A stretch of 64,000 nucleotides of DNA from an uncultured Porphyromonadaceae bacterium (GTDB taxonomy: Bacteria > Bacteroidota > Bacteroidia > Bacteroidales > Muribaculaceae), in assembly GCA_902491515.1 (NCBI GenBank), contig CABUIC010000001.1, positions 103,050-167,049 on the forward strand, given 5' to 3'. The position numbers and the translations under genes were made by a program. The notes below the pieces were generated by a model. That model had not been told where the DNA came from and did not search any database. It saw nothing but the letters and a program-made list of their open reading frames with translations. How positions within the stretch are numbered: the first letter of the stretch is position 1; every line of letters begins with the position of its first letter. Positions 17,650 through 25,705 of the stretch are shown piece by piece.

Positions 17650-18576
17650 ATGAGAGATACATTTGTACGCACTTTAGTCGACCTTGCGAAAAACGACAGG
17701 AGAATCGAACTCGTCACAGGCGACCTCGGGTTCGGGGTGCTTAAGCCTTTTTGGGAACAGTGCCCCGACCAGTTTACCAACGCGGGCATCGCCGAACAGA
17801 ACATGACGGCCCTCGCCGCCGGAATGGCGATGCAGGGCAAAATAGTTTTCACATATTCCATCGGCAACTTTCCGACTCTACGCTGTCTCGAGCAGATCAG
17901 GAACGACTGCGCCTACCACAAGGCCAATGTCAAGGTCGTATGCGTCGGCGGGGGTTACGTCTACGGCTCTTTGGGCATGAGCCACCATGCCACCGAGGAC
18001 ATTGCCGTGATGCGTGCTCTCCCTGGGGTTGCGGTGGTGTGTCCCGCCGATCTCGTTGAGGCTGAGGCTGCCGTCAGGGCCATCGTCGACTATCCAGGCA
18101 CAGTCTACCTGCGTCTTGGCCGCGGCGGTGAAAAGCGTATTCATGACAGAATCGACGGTTTCCGTATCGGAAAAGCCATTAAGGTCCGCGACGGCGCCGA
18201 TGTGGCTGTCTTTTCGACCGGTGCCATCTTTGAGGAAGTCAGCGCGGCTGTTCCATTGTTGGAGGAAGCCGGAATTTCCCCGCTCGTCTACACCTTCCCC
18301 ACCGTCAAGCCCATCGACAGAGACGTTGTTATGGAATGCGCACGGACTTGTCGCCTGATTGTGACCTGCGAGGAACACAATGTCGTCGGTGGCTTCGGAT
18401 CCGCAGTAGCCGAAGTCCTCTCCGAGTCTGAAGGGATTCCGCCTTTGCTGAAGATTGGAATTAATGACACATATTGCCACGAAGTCGGTACCCAGAAACA
18501 TCTCAGGCAGTTCAACCTTATCGATGCCAGAAGTATCGCCAATAAAATTATCGACCGCCTGAACCTCAATGAATAA
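17650..18576 (+). CDS. Transketolase, C-terminal (pyrimidine-binding) subunit
   Basis: The 308-aa protein is the second half of transketolase: ELVTGDLGFGVLKPFWEQ, then NAGIAEQNMTALAAGMAMQG with the conserved glutamate that activates the cofactor, and the Transketolase_C domain near VTCEEHNVVGGFGSAVAEVL. The true start is the ATG at 17650; longer reading in the same frame is a shadow of the previous gene. It needs the N-terminal subunit for activity and overlaps the next gene by 8 nt. The heterodimer is the likely source of an unusual sugar for this glycan. Confidence 0.92.
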   Translation: MRDTFVRTLVDLAKNDRRIELVTGDLGFGVLKPFWEQCPDQFTNAGIAEQNMTALAAGMAMQGKIVFTYSIGNFPTLRCLEQIRNDCAYHKANVKVVCVGGGYVYGSLGMSHHATEDIAVMRALPGVAVVCPADLVEAEAAVRAIVDYPGTVYLRLGRGGEKRIHDRIDGFRIGKAIKVRDGADVAVFSTGAIFEEVSAAVPLLEEAGISPLVYTFPTVKPIDRDVVMECARTCRLIVTCEEHNVVGGFGSAVAEVLSESEGIPPLLKIGINDTYCHEVGTQKHLRQFNLIDARSIANKIIDRLNLNE

Positions 18577-19708
18577 AAGAATTCTTATAACTTCGACCGA
18601 ACTGATGATGGTGCAGTTCCTTGTGCCGCACGTCATCAGTCTGGCCGGGAAGGGATATTCGGTAGACCTTGCCTGTTCGGAGGTTGGAGGACGCTTTGAA
18701 GAAGTGTGTGAGACTCTCGGAACGTATACAGACAATATTTTCAGGCTTAGTCTTCACCGTAGTCCTCTTTCGATGAAAAATCTCAAGGGATTTCGGGAAC
18801 TTCGGGAAATTATCACACGGGGCAATTACGATCTTATCTGGACAAATGAGCCGGTAATGGGGGTCGCTACTCGCCTCGCAGCCAGAGAAGCACGGAAAAA
18901 AGGTACAAAACTTCTCTATATGGTTCATGGCTTTCATTTTTATGATGGTGCCCCTTGGCTCAATTGGTGCCTGTATTATCCGGTCGAACGTCTGATGGCG
19001 AGGCACGCGGATGTAATTTGCACAGTAAATACTGAAGACTTCCGACGGGCATGCTCTCTAAAGTCCTCCGACCGCGTGGAGTACATCCATGGGATAGGAA
19101 TCAATACCGGTCGTCTGAAGTCCGCCTCCTCCAGAACCGACATCCGGAGGGAATTGGGACTTACTGAAAGTGCGTTCATTGTCCTCTCAGTGGGTGAGTT
19201 GAATGACAATAAGAACCAGTCTGTCATACTTCGTGCGATTTCAAGCATGTCAGTTCCAGATATGCACTATGTAATGTGCGGAAAAGGGCGTAACGAACAG
19301 CAACTCCGACGACTCGCTGAGAAGCTCGGAATCGAGGACCGTGTCCATTTCCTCGGATACAGGCGCGATGTCGTAGACATTTGCTCGCAGGCCGATGTAT
19401 ATGCGATGCCGTCCTTTAGGGAAGGCCTTCCGGTTTCGTCGCTTGAGGCGATGTTCTGTGGACTGCCGTTAGTCACTTCGGAAATTCGGGGGCTGACGGA
19501 CGTCAACAAGGAAGGCGTGAACGGATTTCTTTGTAGCCCGCACGACTGGCACGCTTTTGCCTCCAGAATTTCTTTGTTGTACACAAATCCAAATTTGCGC
19601 GTACAAATGAGCGCGAGGAACAAAAAAGATGTTTTGCCGTACACAATTGGCAATACTCTTGTCGAGGTATACGGCGTGATAAGAAAAACAATAGAAAAAC
19701 CGCAGTGA
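18569..19708 (+). CDS. GT4 family glycosyltransferase
   Basis: The 379-aa GT-B fold enzyme starts KRILITSTELMMVQFLVPHV, has a hydrophobic membrane-associating stretch around MVHGFHFYDGAPWLNWCLYY, the donor-binding SVGELNDNKNQ block, and FREGLPVSSLEAMFCGLP with the paired glutamates of the EX7E motif. The HGFHFY element is typical of GT4 enzymes that act on undecaprenyl-linked sugars early in assembly. It is the last glycan gene of the locus, 19 nt upstream of the recombinase-like gene. Confidence 0.85.
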   Translation: MNKRILITSTELMMVQFLVPHVISLAGKGYSVDLACSEVGGRFEEVCETLGTYTDNIFRLSLHRSPLSMKNLKGFRELREIITRGNYDLIWTNEPVMGVATRLAAREARKKGTKLLYMVHGFHFYDGAPWLNWCLYYPVERLMARHADVICTVNTEDFRRACSLKSSDRVEYIHGIGINTGRLKSASSRTDIRRELGLTESAFIVLSVGELNDNKNQSVILRAISSMSVPDMHYVMCGKGRNEQQLRRLAEKLGIEDRVHFLGYRRDVVDICSQADVYAMPSFREGLPVSSLEAMFCGLPLVTSEIRGLTDVNKEGVNGFLCSPHDWHAFASRISLLYTNPNLRVQMSARNKKDVLPYTIGNTLVEVYGVIRKTIEKPQ

Positions 19709-19727
19709 TTTTCCTGCATGGTATAAT

Positions 19728-20942
19728 ATGTCGATGTTCCTGATTACCGCAACATTTCAGAAAGCGAGGAGTAAGAAGCATCCGGAAAGGCCCGGGAAAA
19801 TATATCTTACTGTCAGAGAGCGTCTCGACGGCTCTAAGCTTATGGCGGGACGGGACATCAATACCAATATATCTGCGCCGGATATCAGTAGCGTCGGACG
19901 GTATCACGAGGAGCTGGTGCCGTTTCTGTACATTGGATATTGTGTGATTGACCATCTTCGAAACTCGGGAAAAGTCTTCGGTATCGACGACGTCGCAAAG
20001 GGAATAAGAGATATCATAAAGAATGGAAGAACGCAGGATTTCCGCATTGAAAACGATTTCATATGGAACACCGAAGTCGCAGGCCTGAAAAAGGAATTCC
20101 GAAAATTTTTCAGGATGAGTTCTTCATCAAAAGATTCCGTATCTGAAAACTCTGATAAATCCCTATTGTGGTATCTTGGATTTCTTGCAGAAAAGATGCT
20201 TGAGGAGGGTAGGGAATGTTCAGCCTCTTCTTATGGGAGTGCCCATAACAGCATGAGACGATTTCTGGGCGGTCGCTTTGTCGCATTGTCGATGATTGAT
20301 CGGGCGTTTGTGGAGGATTATGCACAGTGGCTTGTTTCAGACGGTTTGTCGGCAAGTACACAGTCATTTTACCTCCGGACTTTGCGTATGGCGCTTAACC
20401 ACGCTGCCGCTCGAGGTCTCGTGTCTCTTGAGAAGGATACGTTCATAGGATTGAATACAAAAGTAACATTTACCAAAATACGGAATCAAAGCCCCGACCG
20501 GCAAACTATGTTGAAGCTTGTCGCAGTCGATTTATCAGCTGATTATGGTCAGGACCTCGCTCGTGACTTGTTCATGTTTGGATTCTATTGTCATGGAATG
20601 GAGTTGACTGACATCATAAATCTTACATATGCAAATATTCAGGACGGCTGTCTGTCTTATAGGAAACGCGGTAGGGGAAGACTAAAAAGCATTCGTCTGG
20701 ACAACAAAGCCGCCTCTATAATCAGCAAATATCGAGATGTGACACGTGGCTATATATTCCCTGTAAAAGCTTCAGATGAGCATCGCCTTGAAAAGTCGCT
20801 GAAGAACAAAATAAATAGCTGGCTTTGTGAGGTAGGTCGAAAAATCGGTTTCGACTCTCTGTCATTCAATATGAATATTTCAGCATGGGAGAACTTTATA
20901 TCGCAAGTAAGCGCTACTGATTCCCTTGGCCTCACTTCTTGA
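19728..20942 (+). CDS. Tyrosine-recombinase-like protein lacking catalytic residues
   Basis: The 404-aa protein has the plan of Bacteroidales integrases: an N-terminal arm-type domain (residues 1-100), a SAM-like core-binding domain (about 145-245) and a truncated catalytic domain. Active relatives have an arginine in the FYxRGM position; here it is FYCHGM, with His289. The conserved lysine position reads KRGRG, and where HxxRH should occur (residues 378-388) the sequence is LSFNMNISAW. The protein ends 17 residues later, with no nucleophilic tyrosine block. The fold may still bind DNA, but strand exchange looks impossible. It is co-directional with the glycan genes and is followed by a strong terminator, so it may be made with them. 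It could be a regulator or a relic. Confidence 0.75.
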   Translation: MSMFLITATFQKARSKKHPERPGKIYLTVRERLDGSKLMAGRDINTNISAPDISSVGRYHEELVPFLYIGYCVIDHLRNSGKVFGIDDVAKGIRDIIKNGRTQDFRIENDFIWNTEVAGLKKEFRKFFRMSSSSKDSVSENSDKSLLWYLGFLAEKMLEEGRECSASSYGSAHNSMRRFLGGRFVALSMIDRAFVEDYAQWLVSDGLSASTQSFYLRTLRMALNHAAARGLVSLEKDTFIGLNTKVTFTKIRNQSPDRQTMLKLVAVDLSADYGQDLARDLFMFGFYCHGMELTDIINLTYANIQDGCLSYRKRGRGRLKSIRLDNKAASIISKYRDVTRGYIFPVKASDEHRLEKSLKNKINSWLCEVGRKIGFDSLSFNMNISAWENFISQVSATDSLGLTS

Positions 20943-20990
20943 TCTTCCCTTCAGAAGAATACTCGAGAAGAATTTCATTCTCCCCCCTCC

Positions 20991-21024
20991 GGCCTGATTT
21001 TCATAATCAGAGCCGCTTTTTTTT
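20991..21024 (+). terminator. Rho-independent terminator of the polysaccharide operon
   Basis: GGC-CTGATT and AATCAG-A-GCC form a short stem around TTCAT, followed by eight thymines within GCTTTTTTTTATATT. It lies 48 nt after the recombinase-like gene, so that gene is the last one of the long rightward transcript. Confidence 0.75.
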
Positions 21025-21068
21025 ATATTATTGCCAAGTTCAAGGGAAGAGACGTATATTCCCAAAGG

Positions 21069-21536
21069 CTAAACCGGCTTTCGTATGTCCACTTGGGTGA
21101 AGCCGTCGGTGATTTCTGTGATTGTGCCTTCGCCGTTGCATTTTCCGCATACTTCTTCATAATAATGGATGGCATATTGGCCTTTCCAGTTTTCAATCTC
21201 GTAATCCTTGAAGCGGATACACCTTCTGAGCAAGTTGCGGTGAAATTCTGACGGCACCTGAAATGCCACTCTGGCATTCCAGCATTCGGGAAATGTGCCG
21301 ACAACGTATTCATCACCACCCTTGAAGCCCTGATGAAGAGGAGCGTCAGTGTTGAAACCGGAAAACACAGTGTATGCCCAAACTGTGCGATTGCCGTTGC
21401 AGTGCGGGCATTTTACCGTATTTTCAAATTTGGCAGGGACTTTCCTGAAGAAATCCCATTCACCGCAATGCGGGCACTTGTCTGCATTAGAGCTCATTTT
21501 ACCCCCGCATGTCGGGCAATATACAAGAATAGCCAT
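21069..21536 (-). CDS. Zinc-ribbon / DnaJ-like zinc-finger protein, function unknown
   Basis: The 155-aa soluble protein starts MAILVYCPTCGGKM, with CPHCGEW following, together a four-cysteine zinc ribbon. CPHCNGN near residue 43 and CGKCNGEG near residue 131 form a second pair resembling the CxxCxGxG repeats of DnaJ. The middle (60-125) is aromatic and polar with no motif I recognise. It stands alone between the end of the polysaccharide locus and tRNA-Ser, on the opposite strand. It may be cargo of an old insertion. No function can be assigned. Confidence 0.75.
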   Translation of the reverse strand: MAILVYCPTCGGKMSSNADKCPHCGEWDFFRKVPAKFENTVKCPHCNGNRTVWAYTVFSGFNTDAPLHQGFKGGDEYVVGTFPECWNARVAFQVPSEFHRNLLRRCIRFKDYEIENWKGQYAIHYYEEVCGKCNGEGTITEITDGFTQVDIRKPV

Positions 21537-21569
21537 ACCTGATTAATGAATAATAATTCCTGTTTTCCG

Positions 21570-21577
21570 CAAAGGTA
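21570..21577 (-). promoter_or_regulatory. Candidate -7 box for the zinc-ribbon gene
   Basis: On the minus strand the sequence is TACCTTTG, matching TAnnTTTG, 33 nt before the start codon. No TTTG is found 19-21 nt further upstream, so the promoter is only half-supported. Confidence 0.45.
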
Positions 21578-21632
21578 CGAATAAATATCGAATGTAAATG
21601 CTTTTGCCTGTCACAAATCGTGCATGTCTCTA

Positions 21633-21665
21633 ACCGCGTTCATACCGCGTTCATGCCGCGTTCAT
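21633..21665. repeat. Three tandem copies of an 11-bp repeat
   Basis: The unit ACCGCGTTCAT occurs twice and is followed by GCCGCGTTCAT, a one-base variant. It lies in a 268-bp gap between the zinc-ribbon gene and tRNA-Ser. The same gap also has two copies of GTACAGGGTT (about 21697 and 21776). No reading frame covers it. Confidence 0.85.
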
Positions 21666-21759
21666 GCCTTTACACTGCTTATCCACCCTAAAGTGTACAG
21701 GGTTTCGACTGAACTTGGAGATGGCTAACTCCAAGGTAATCAATTTTATAAAAGGAAAA

Positions 21760-21790
21760 CAGTTTAACCCTGATGTACAGGGTTAAACTG
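21760..21790 (-). terminator. Terminator downstream of tRNA-Ser
   Basis: A perfect 12-bp inverted repeat (CAGTTTAACCCT / AGGGTTAAACTG) with a 7-nt loop is followed on the minus strand by TTTTCCTTTT, 14 nt beyond the tRNA 3' end. Confidence 0.8.
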
Positions 21791-21804
21791 CTTTTCATCA
21801 TTTG

Positions 21805-21892
21805 CGGAGCGACCGAGATTCGAACTCGGGATACCCTTTTGGGGTATACACGCTTTCCAGGCGTGCCTCTTCAGCCACTCGAGCATCGCTCC
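21805..21892 (-). tRNA. tRNA-Ser (anticodon GGA)
   Basis: The minus strand folds as a class II tRNA of 88 nt: acceptor GGAGCGA / TCGCTCC, discriminator G, a D arm with GAGTGGCTGAAGAGG, anticodon loop CTGGAAA giving GGA, a long variable arm around TATACCCCAAAAGGGTAT, and T loop GTTCGAATC. The CCA end is not encoded. It reads serine codons UCC and UCU. tRNA-Ser genes are frequent integration targets. Confidence 0.97.
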
Positions 21893-21937
21893 TTTTGTGC
21901 TCGGGATTGGGCTTCCGGCCTTTCTCCTTTGCGAGTG

Positions 21938-21945
21938 CAAAGTTA
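21938..21945 (-). promoter_or_regulatory. -7 box for tRNA-Ser
   Basis: TAACTTTG on the minus strand matches the Bacteroidales -7 consensus 45 nt upstream of the tRNA 5' end. The -33 element is not evident. Confidence 0.5.
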
Positions 21946-21992
21946 GAAAGAATTTTTGGAATAGAAAAATTTTTCACGGACTTTTTTTCGGC

Positions 21993-22853
21993 CTATTTTG
22001 CGCCTGAAGCTCTTTTTTGATTGAAGAGGGCATTTACGCGGGCGGGGTTGGCTCCGAGGTGTATGGCTTTGGCCGCATCGGCCCGAGCCTCGTCGGTGCG
22101 GTAGCGGTCGCGGTTGAGCCATGCCCGGTAGTAGTAGAGTTCGGGGTCATCCGGATACAGTTTCAGTCCTGACGCGATTGTTATCGACGCCTCGCTCAGC
22201 TCTCCAAGCTGGAGATGGCATCCTGCGAGGGCTGAATAATATTCGGGGGCCGGTTCTACTTCAATCAGTGTTTCGTATTGCGGAATGGCCTCGCGGTTTC
22301 TGCCTGTCATGGAGTAGAGCGTGGCGAGGGCGAGGGCTGTTCGCTCGAGTTTGGGCTCGAGTGAGCGCAGGACCTCGAAGTCGGCTTCAGCTGTGGATTT
22401 ATCGCCGGCGTACAGAGCCATTATTCCACGGTAGTATCTTGCTTCCGTGTCCGCGCTGTCGAGGGTGACTACTGTGGTGAATTCTTCATATGCCTCGCGG
22501 TCGCGTTTCTGTTTCAGAAGTACTTTAGCCAGACGGGAATGTACGGTCTTCATGTCGGGGTATTCCCTGATGGCGTTTCTGAGGGTGAGCTCTGCGAGGG
22601 AATCCGAGTCCATGAGGGAATAGACCATTCCGAGGTTTGCCTCAAGCAGGACATTGGAGGCGGAGTAGGGCCGGACGGAAATGGCGTCCTTGATACGTGC
22701 CACGGCCTCTGGATAGTCTCCGCGGGCTATTGCGGAGTCCGCCTCGCCGCAGAGAAGGACGTAGGGGTCTTCCTCGAAGCTGTCGGGGCGGGATGCAAAT
22801 ATGGCCGGAAGACTGAGCACCAAGGCGAGAAGAAGGAGAGAAAATCTGTTCAT
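21993..22853 (-). CDS. Secreted/periplasmic TPR-repeat protein
   Basis: The 286-aa protein begins with a signal peptide (RFSLLLLALVLSLPAIFAS) and continues with tetratricopeptide repeats across nearly its whole length, for example GDYPEAVARIKDAISVRP, TEARYYRGIMALYAGDK and GRNREAIPQYETLIEVEP. TPR arrays bind other proteins; the partner is unknown. It starts 13 nt after the prs terminator hairpin, so it may be expressed by read-through or from a weak promoter within the hairpin region. Confidence 0.8.
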   Translation of the reverse strand: MNRFSLLLLALVLSLPAIFASRPDSFEEDPYVLLCGEADSAIARGDYPEAVARIKDAISVRPYSASNVLLEANLGMVYSLMDSDSLAELTLRNAIREYPDMKTVHSRLAKVLLKQKRDREAYEEFTTVVTLDSADTEARYYRGIMALYAGDKSTAEADFEVLRSLEPKLERTALALATLYSMTGRNREAIPQYETLIEVEPAPEYYSALAGCHLQLGELSEASITIASGLKLYPDDPELYYYRAWLNRDRYRTDEARADAAKAIHLGANPARVNALFNQKRASGAK

Positions 22854-22866
22854 GCGGGTAAAGAAA

Positions 22867-22901
22867 GCCGCGCAGGGCTCGGGGCGGAGTCGCTGCGCGG
22901 C
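22867..22901 (-). terminator. Rho-independent terminator after prs
   Basis: GCCGCGCAG and CTGCGCGGC form a 9-bp GC-rich stem. On the minus strand it is followed by TTTCTTT. It sits between the prs stop and the TPR gene start. Confidence 0.7.
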
Positions 22902-22921
22902 CGTATTCTGATTTCAGGGGT

Positions 22922-23869
22922 TTATTTAATCAGGTACTGGGAAGAAATCGACTGGTTGGAATGCACGCGTCTGATTGTGTCGGCGAAGAGTCGGGCGACG
23001 GAGAGGATAGTACACTTTTTGCAGTCCTTGTGGAAGGGGATTGAGTTTGTGAAAATCATCTCGGTCATGCCGCTTTCATTTACACGCTCGCTGGCCGGAT
23101 TGCTCATGATGGCATGGGATGCGAGGGCGCGGACGCTCTTCGCCCCGTTGGCAAGCATAAGGTCGGCGGCCTTTGTGATTGTGCCGGCCGTGTCTACCAT
23201 GTCGTCGACAAGTATCACGTTCTTGTCCTTTACGTCGCCGATTACGGTCATGTTTGCCACGACATTGGCCTTCGCGCGCTGCTTGTGGCAGAGCACCAGG
23301 GGCACATCGAGGTACTTGGCATAGCTGTTGGCGCGCTTGGCGCCTCCGACGTCGGGGGTAGCGATAACCATGTTCTCGAGCTTGAGGCTCTGGATATAGG
23401 GGATGAACACGGACGAAGCATAGAGGTGGTCGACGGGGATATTGAAGAAGCCCTGAATCTGGTCGGCGTGGAGGTCCATGGTGATGACGCGGTCAACGCC
23501 GGCGGCCACGAGGAGGTCGGAGACGAGCTTGGCGGCGATAGACACACGGGGCTTGTCCTTGCGGTCCTGCCGGGCCCACCCGAAATACGGAATGACGGCG
23601 ACCACATTGGAGGCGGAGGCGCGCTTTGCGGCGTCGATCATCAGAAGTAGCTCCATGAGGTTGTCGCTGTTTGGGAAGGTACTCTGCACAAGGTAGACTT
23701 CGCAGCCACGGATGGATTCTTCAAACGACACTTCGAACTCGCCGTCGGCAAAACGGGTGATGTTCATCTTGCCTAATTCGACACCGAGGTCTTTGGCGAT
23801 TTCTTCGGCTATATATCTGGAATTGGTGCCGGAGAAAATCTTGAATGGGGGAAGGGCTTGGTTCATCAT
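22922..23869 (-). CDS. prs: Ribose-phosphate pyrophosphokinase
   Basis: The 315-aa cytoplasmic enzyme makes PRPP from ribose 5-phosphate and ATP for nucleotide, histidine and tryptophan synthesis. It contains FADGEFEV, the pyrophosphate-binding region VITMDLHADQIQGFF, and the PRPP loop VILVDDMVDTAGTI; the flexible ATP loop is near FGWARQDRKDKPR. Length and motifs are standard for class I enzymes. It is followed by a terminator and preceded by the GH13 gene with a 69-nt gap that has no clear promoter, so the two may be co-transcribed. Confidence 0.97.
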   Translation of the reverse strand: MMNQALPPFKIFSGTNSRYIAEEIAKDLGVELGKMNITRFADGEFEVSFEESIRGCEVYLVQSTFPNSDNLMELLLMIDAAKRASASNVVAVIPYFGWARQDRKDKPRVSIAAKLVSDLLVAAGVDRVITMDLHADQIQGFFNIPVDHLYASSVFIPYIQSLKLENMVIATPDVGGAKRANSYAKYLDVPLVLCHKQRAKANVVANMTVIGDVKDKNVILVDDMVDTAGTITKAADLMLANGAKSVRALASHAIMSNPASERVNESGMTEMIFTNSIPFHKDCKKCTILSVARLFADTIRRVHSNQSISSQYLIK

Positions 23870-23938
23870 TTTTTGAGATGAGTATTGATGAGAATTTGTT
23901 GTAGAGTAATTCTATGTGTGGTTTGTTGGAGATGTCCG

Positions 23939-25672
23939 TTATTGTTTTTTGCCGGGGAGAGCCGTCTTGCGCAAGGGCTTGATTTCGGAAGGGGTGATTT
24001 TCCAGACTACAGCCCCGTGGGCCGGAACCGTGGCGGTGAAGGGCTCCGTCGAGGCGAAAACCTTGCGGGCCTTGGTGCCCGTCAGAAGCTCCCGCGCCTG
24101 AGGGTCGATGCCCTCCGGCAGGTCAAGATATGCGAATGCGTGGCGGGGAATGTGTACGCTCACCTCGGCCTGGCTGTCGTCGAAATTGGCGACTATCACA
24201 AGAGTCTCGTCCGCCGAGCTCCTCATGAACGCGAACTGTCTGTGCGGGTTAAGTCCCGGATTGTCGTAGTTCACGTACATAAGGTCGAAGAACCGGCCCT
24301 CGCGGATTGCCGGCTCGGCGTTGCAGAGCTTGAGAATGCGCGAATATGTCTTCCTCAACTCCTCCTGTGCCGGGGAAAGCCGTCCGTTGCATTTGCCTTT
24401 GTTCAGCCACATGCGCAGGGAGGCGATGCTCCAGTAGTCGAATATTGTCGTCCTGCCGTCGAGGCCTGAATAGCCCTCGGCATCCATTCCCGGTTCTCCG
24501 AGTTCCTGACCCATATATATCATCATGGGACCGGTGGAAATCATGGAGCTGACCGTCAGCGACGCTATGGCGCGCCACGGATTTCCGCAGTAGAAGGCCG
24601 AGGCGAAACGCTGTTCGTCATGGTTCTCGAGGAAGTTGAGCATGTTGGGCCCTATTCCGTCGACGGTCTGCCAGCATGAGGTCAGCGCGGCCGCGCTGAC
24701 GTTGTGGGTCTCGATGCCGCGGAGCGTGTCGTATAGGTTGACTTTGTCGTAGAGATAGTCGAATCCTGCGGCTATGAAGGGGCGGTAGAGAGCCACGTCG
24801 TATATCTCGGCGATGAAGATAGTGTCGGGGTAGTGCATCCGCACATTGGGAATGGCCCACTGCCAGAATTCGAGAGGCACCATATGGACCATGTCGCATC
24901 TGAATCCGTCAACTCCTTTCGCCGCCCAGTAGCGGAGAATGTGAAGCATCTTCATCCATGTCGGAGGAATGGGGTCGAAGTGTTTCGAGCCGTTGGCGGG
25001 GTCGACGCCGTAGTTCAGCTTGACGGTATCGTACCAGTCATTGACGCCGGGGAATGCGTTGTAGCAGTCGTTGCCCGATGCTTTGGCCGGGAACTCCACA
25101 TAGGCGTCCGGTCCGTGGCCGAGGTCTATCGACGGGGAAAACTGCTGGCGAGTTATATAGTAGAAATTGTTTCGGGGGGAGAAGAACATGTCGGTGTTGT
25201 CCCCCTGCCCGAGGTCTTCGATGCCGGCGGATTTTGCATCCGAACGGTACTGGCGTGCCACATGGTTCGGGACGAAGTCGATTATTACCTTCATCTCCTC
25301 CTTGTGGGTGCGCTCGACGAGCGCCTCGAATTCCTTCATGCGCGACGGAACGTCCACGGCGATGTCAGGGTCGATGTCGTAATAATCGGTGATGGCATAC
25401 GGACTTCCGGCATTGCCTTTCACAACGCGCCTGTTGTCGCGCGGAATCCCGTAAGCGGTGTAGTCGGCGTTGTGGGCGTGTTCGATAACTCCCGTGTACC
25501 AGACGTGGGTCACACCCATTCCGCGGAGCGATGCAAGGACCTTTTCCGTAATGTCGTTCAATTTCCCCGAGCCGTTCCGTTCGAGACTTCCGTTGACTGC
25601 CGGAGTCTCGCACTGATTGGTGAACAGTCGTGGCAGAAGTTGGTAGATTATCGGTTTTATGGCGGATGTCAT
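23939..25672 (-). CDS. GH13 alpha-amylase family enzyme (cytoplasmic)
   Basis: The 577-aa (beta/alpha)8 enzyme has the four GH13 regions: DFVPNHVAR, the nucleophile aspartate in GFRCDMVHM, the acid/base glutamate in FIAEIYD, and NFLENHDEQR with the third carboxylate. There is no signal peptide, so it acts on internal alpha-glucans such as glycogen or imported maltodextrins. A C-terminal beta domain (residues about 480-565) follows. The exact bond specificity (maltogenic, branching or trehalose-related) cannot be read from the motifs alone. Confidence 0.9.
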   Translation of the reverse strand: MTSAIKPIIYQLLPRLFTNQCETPAVNGSLERNGSGKLNDITEKVLASLRGMGVTHVWYTGVIEHAHNADYTAYGIPRDNRRVVKGNAGSPYAITDYYDIDPDIAVDVPSRMKEFEALVERTHKEEMKVIIDFVPNHVARQYRSDAKSAGIEDLGQGDNTDMFFSPRNNFYYITRQQFSPSIDLGHGPDAYVEFPAKASGNDCYNAFPGVNDWYDTVKLNYGVDPANGSKHFDPIPPTWMKMLHILRYWAAKGVDGFRCDMVHMVPLEFWQWAIPNVRMHYPDTIFIAEIYDVALYRPFIAAGFDYLYDKVNLYDTLRGIETHNVSAAALTSCWQTVDGIGPNMLNFLENHDEQRFASAFYCGNPWRAIASLTVSSMISTGPMMIYMGQELGEPGMDAEGYSGLDGRTTIFDYWSIASLRMWLNKGKCNGRLSPAQEELRKTYSRILKLCNAEPAIREGRFFDLMYVNYDNPGLNPHRQFAFMRSSADETLVIVANFDDSQAEVSVHIPRHAFAYLDLPEGIDPQARELLTGTKARKVFASTEPFTATVPAHGAVVWKITPSEIKPLRKTALPGKKQ

Positions 25673-25705
25673 CGTTCGTTCTATGAGATAATGATTGGTC
25701 TTTCG

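Noticed and set aside
19728..20942. Recent frameshift removing the catalytic end of the recombinase
   Set aside because: I looked in the other frames after 20900 for the missing HxxRH and tyrosine blocks and saw none; the substitutions begin earlier, at His289.
21633..21665. CRISPR array
   Set aside because: The 11-bp units are directly adjacent, without spacers, and no cas gene is near.
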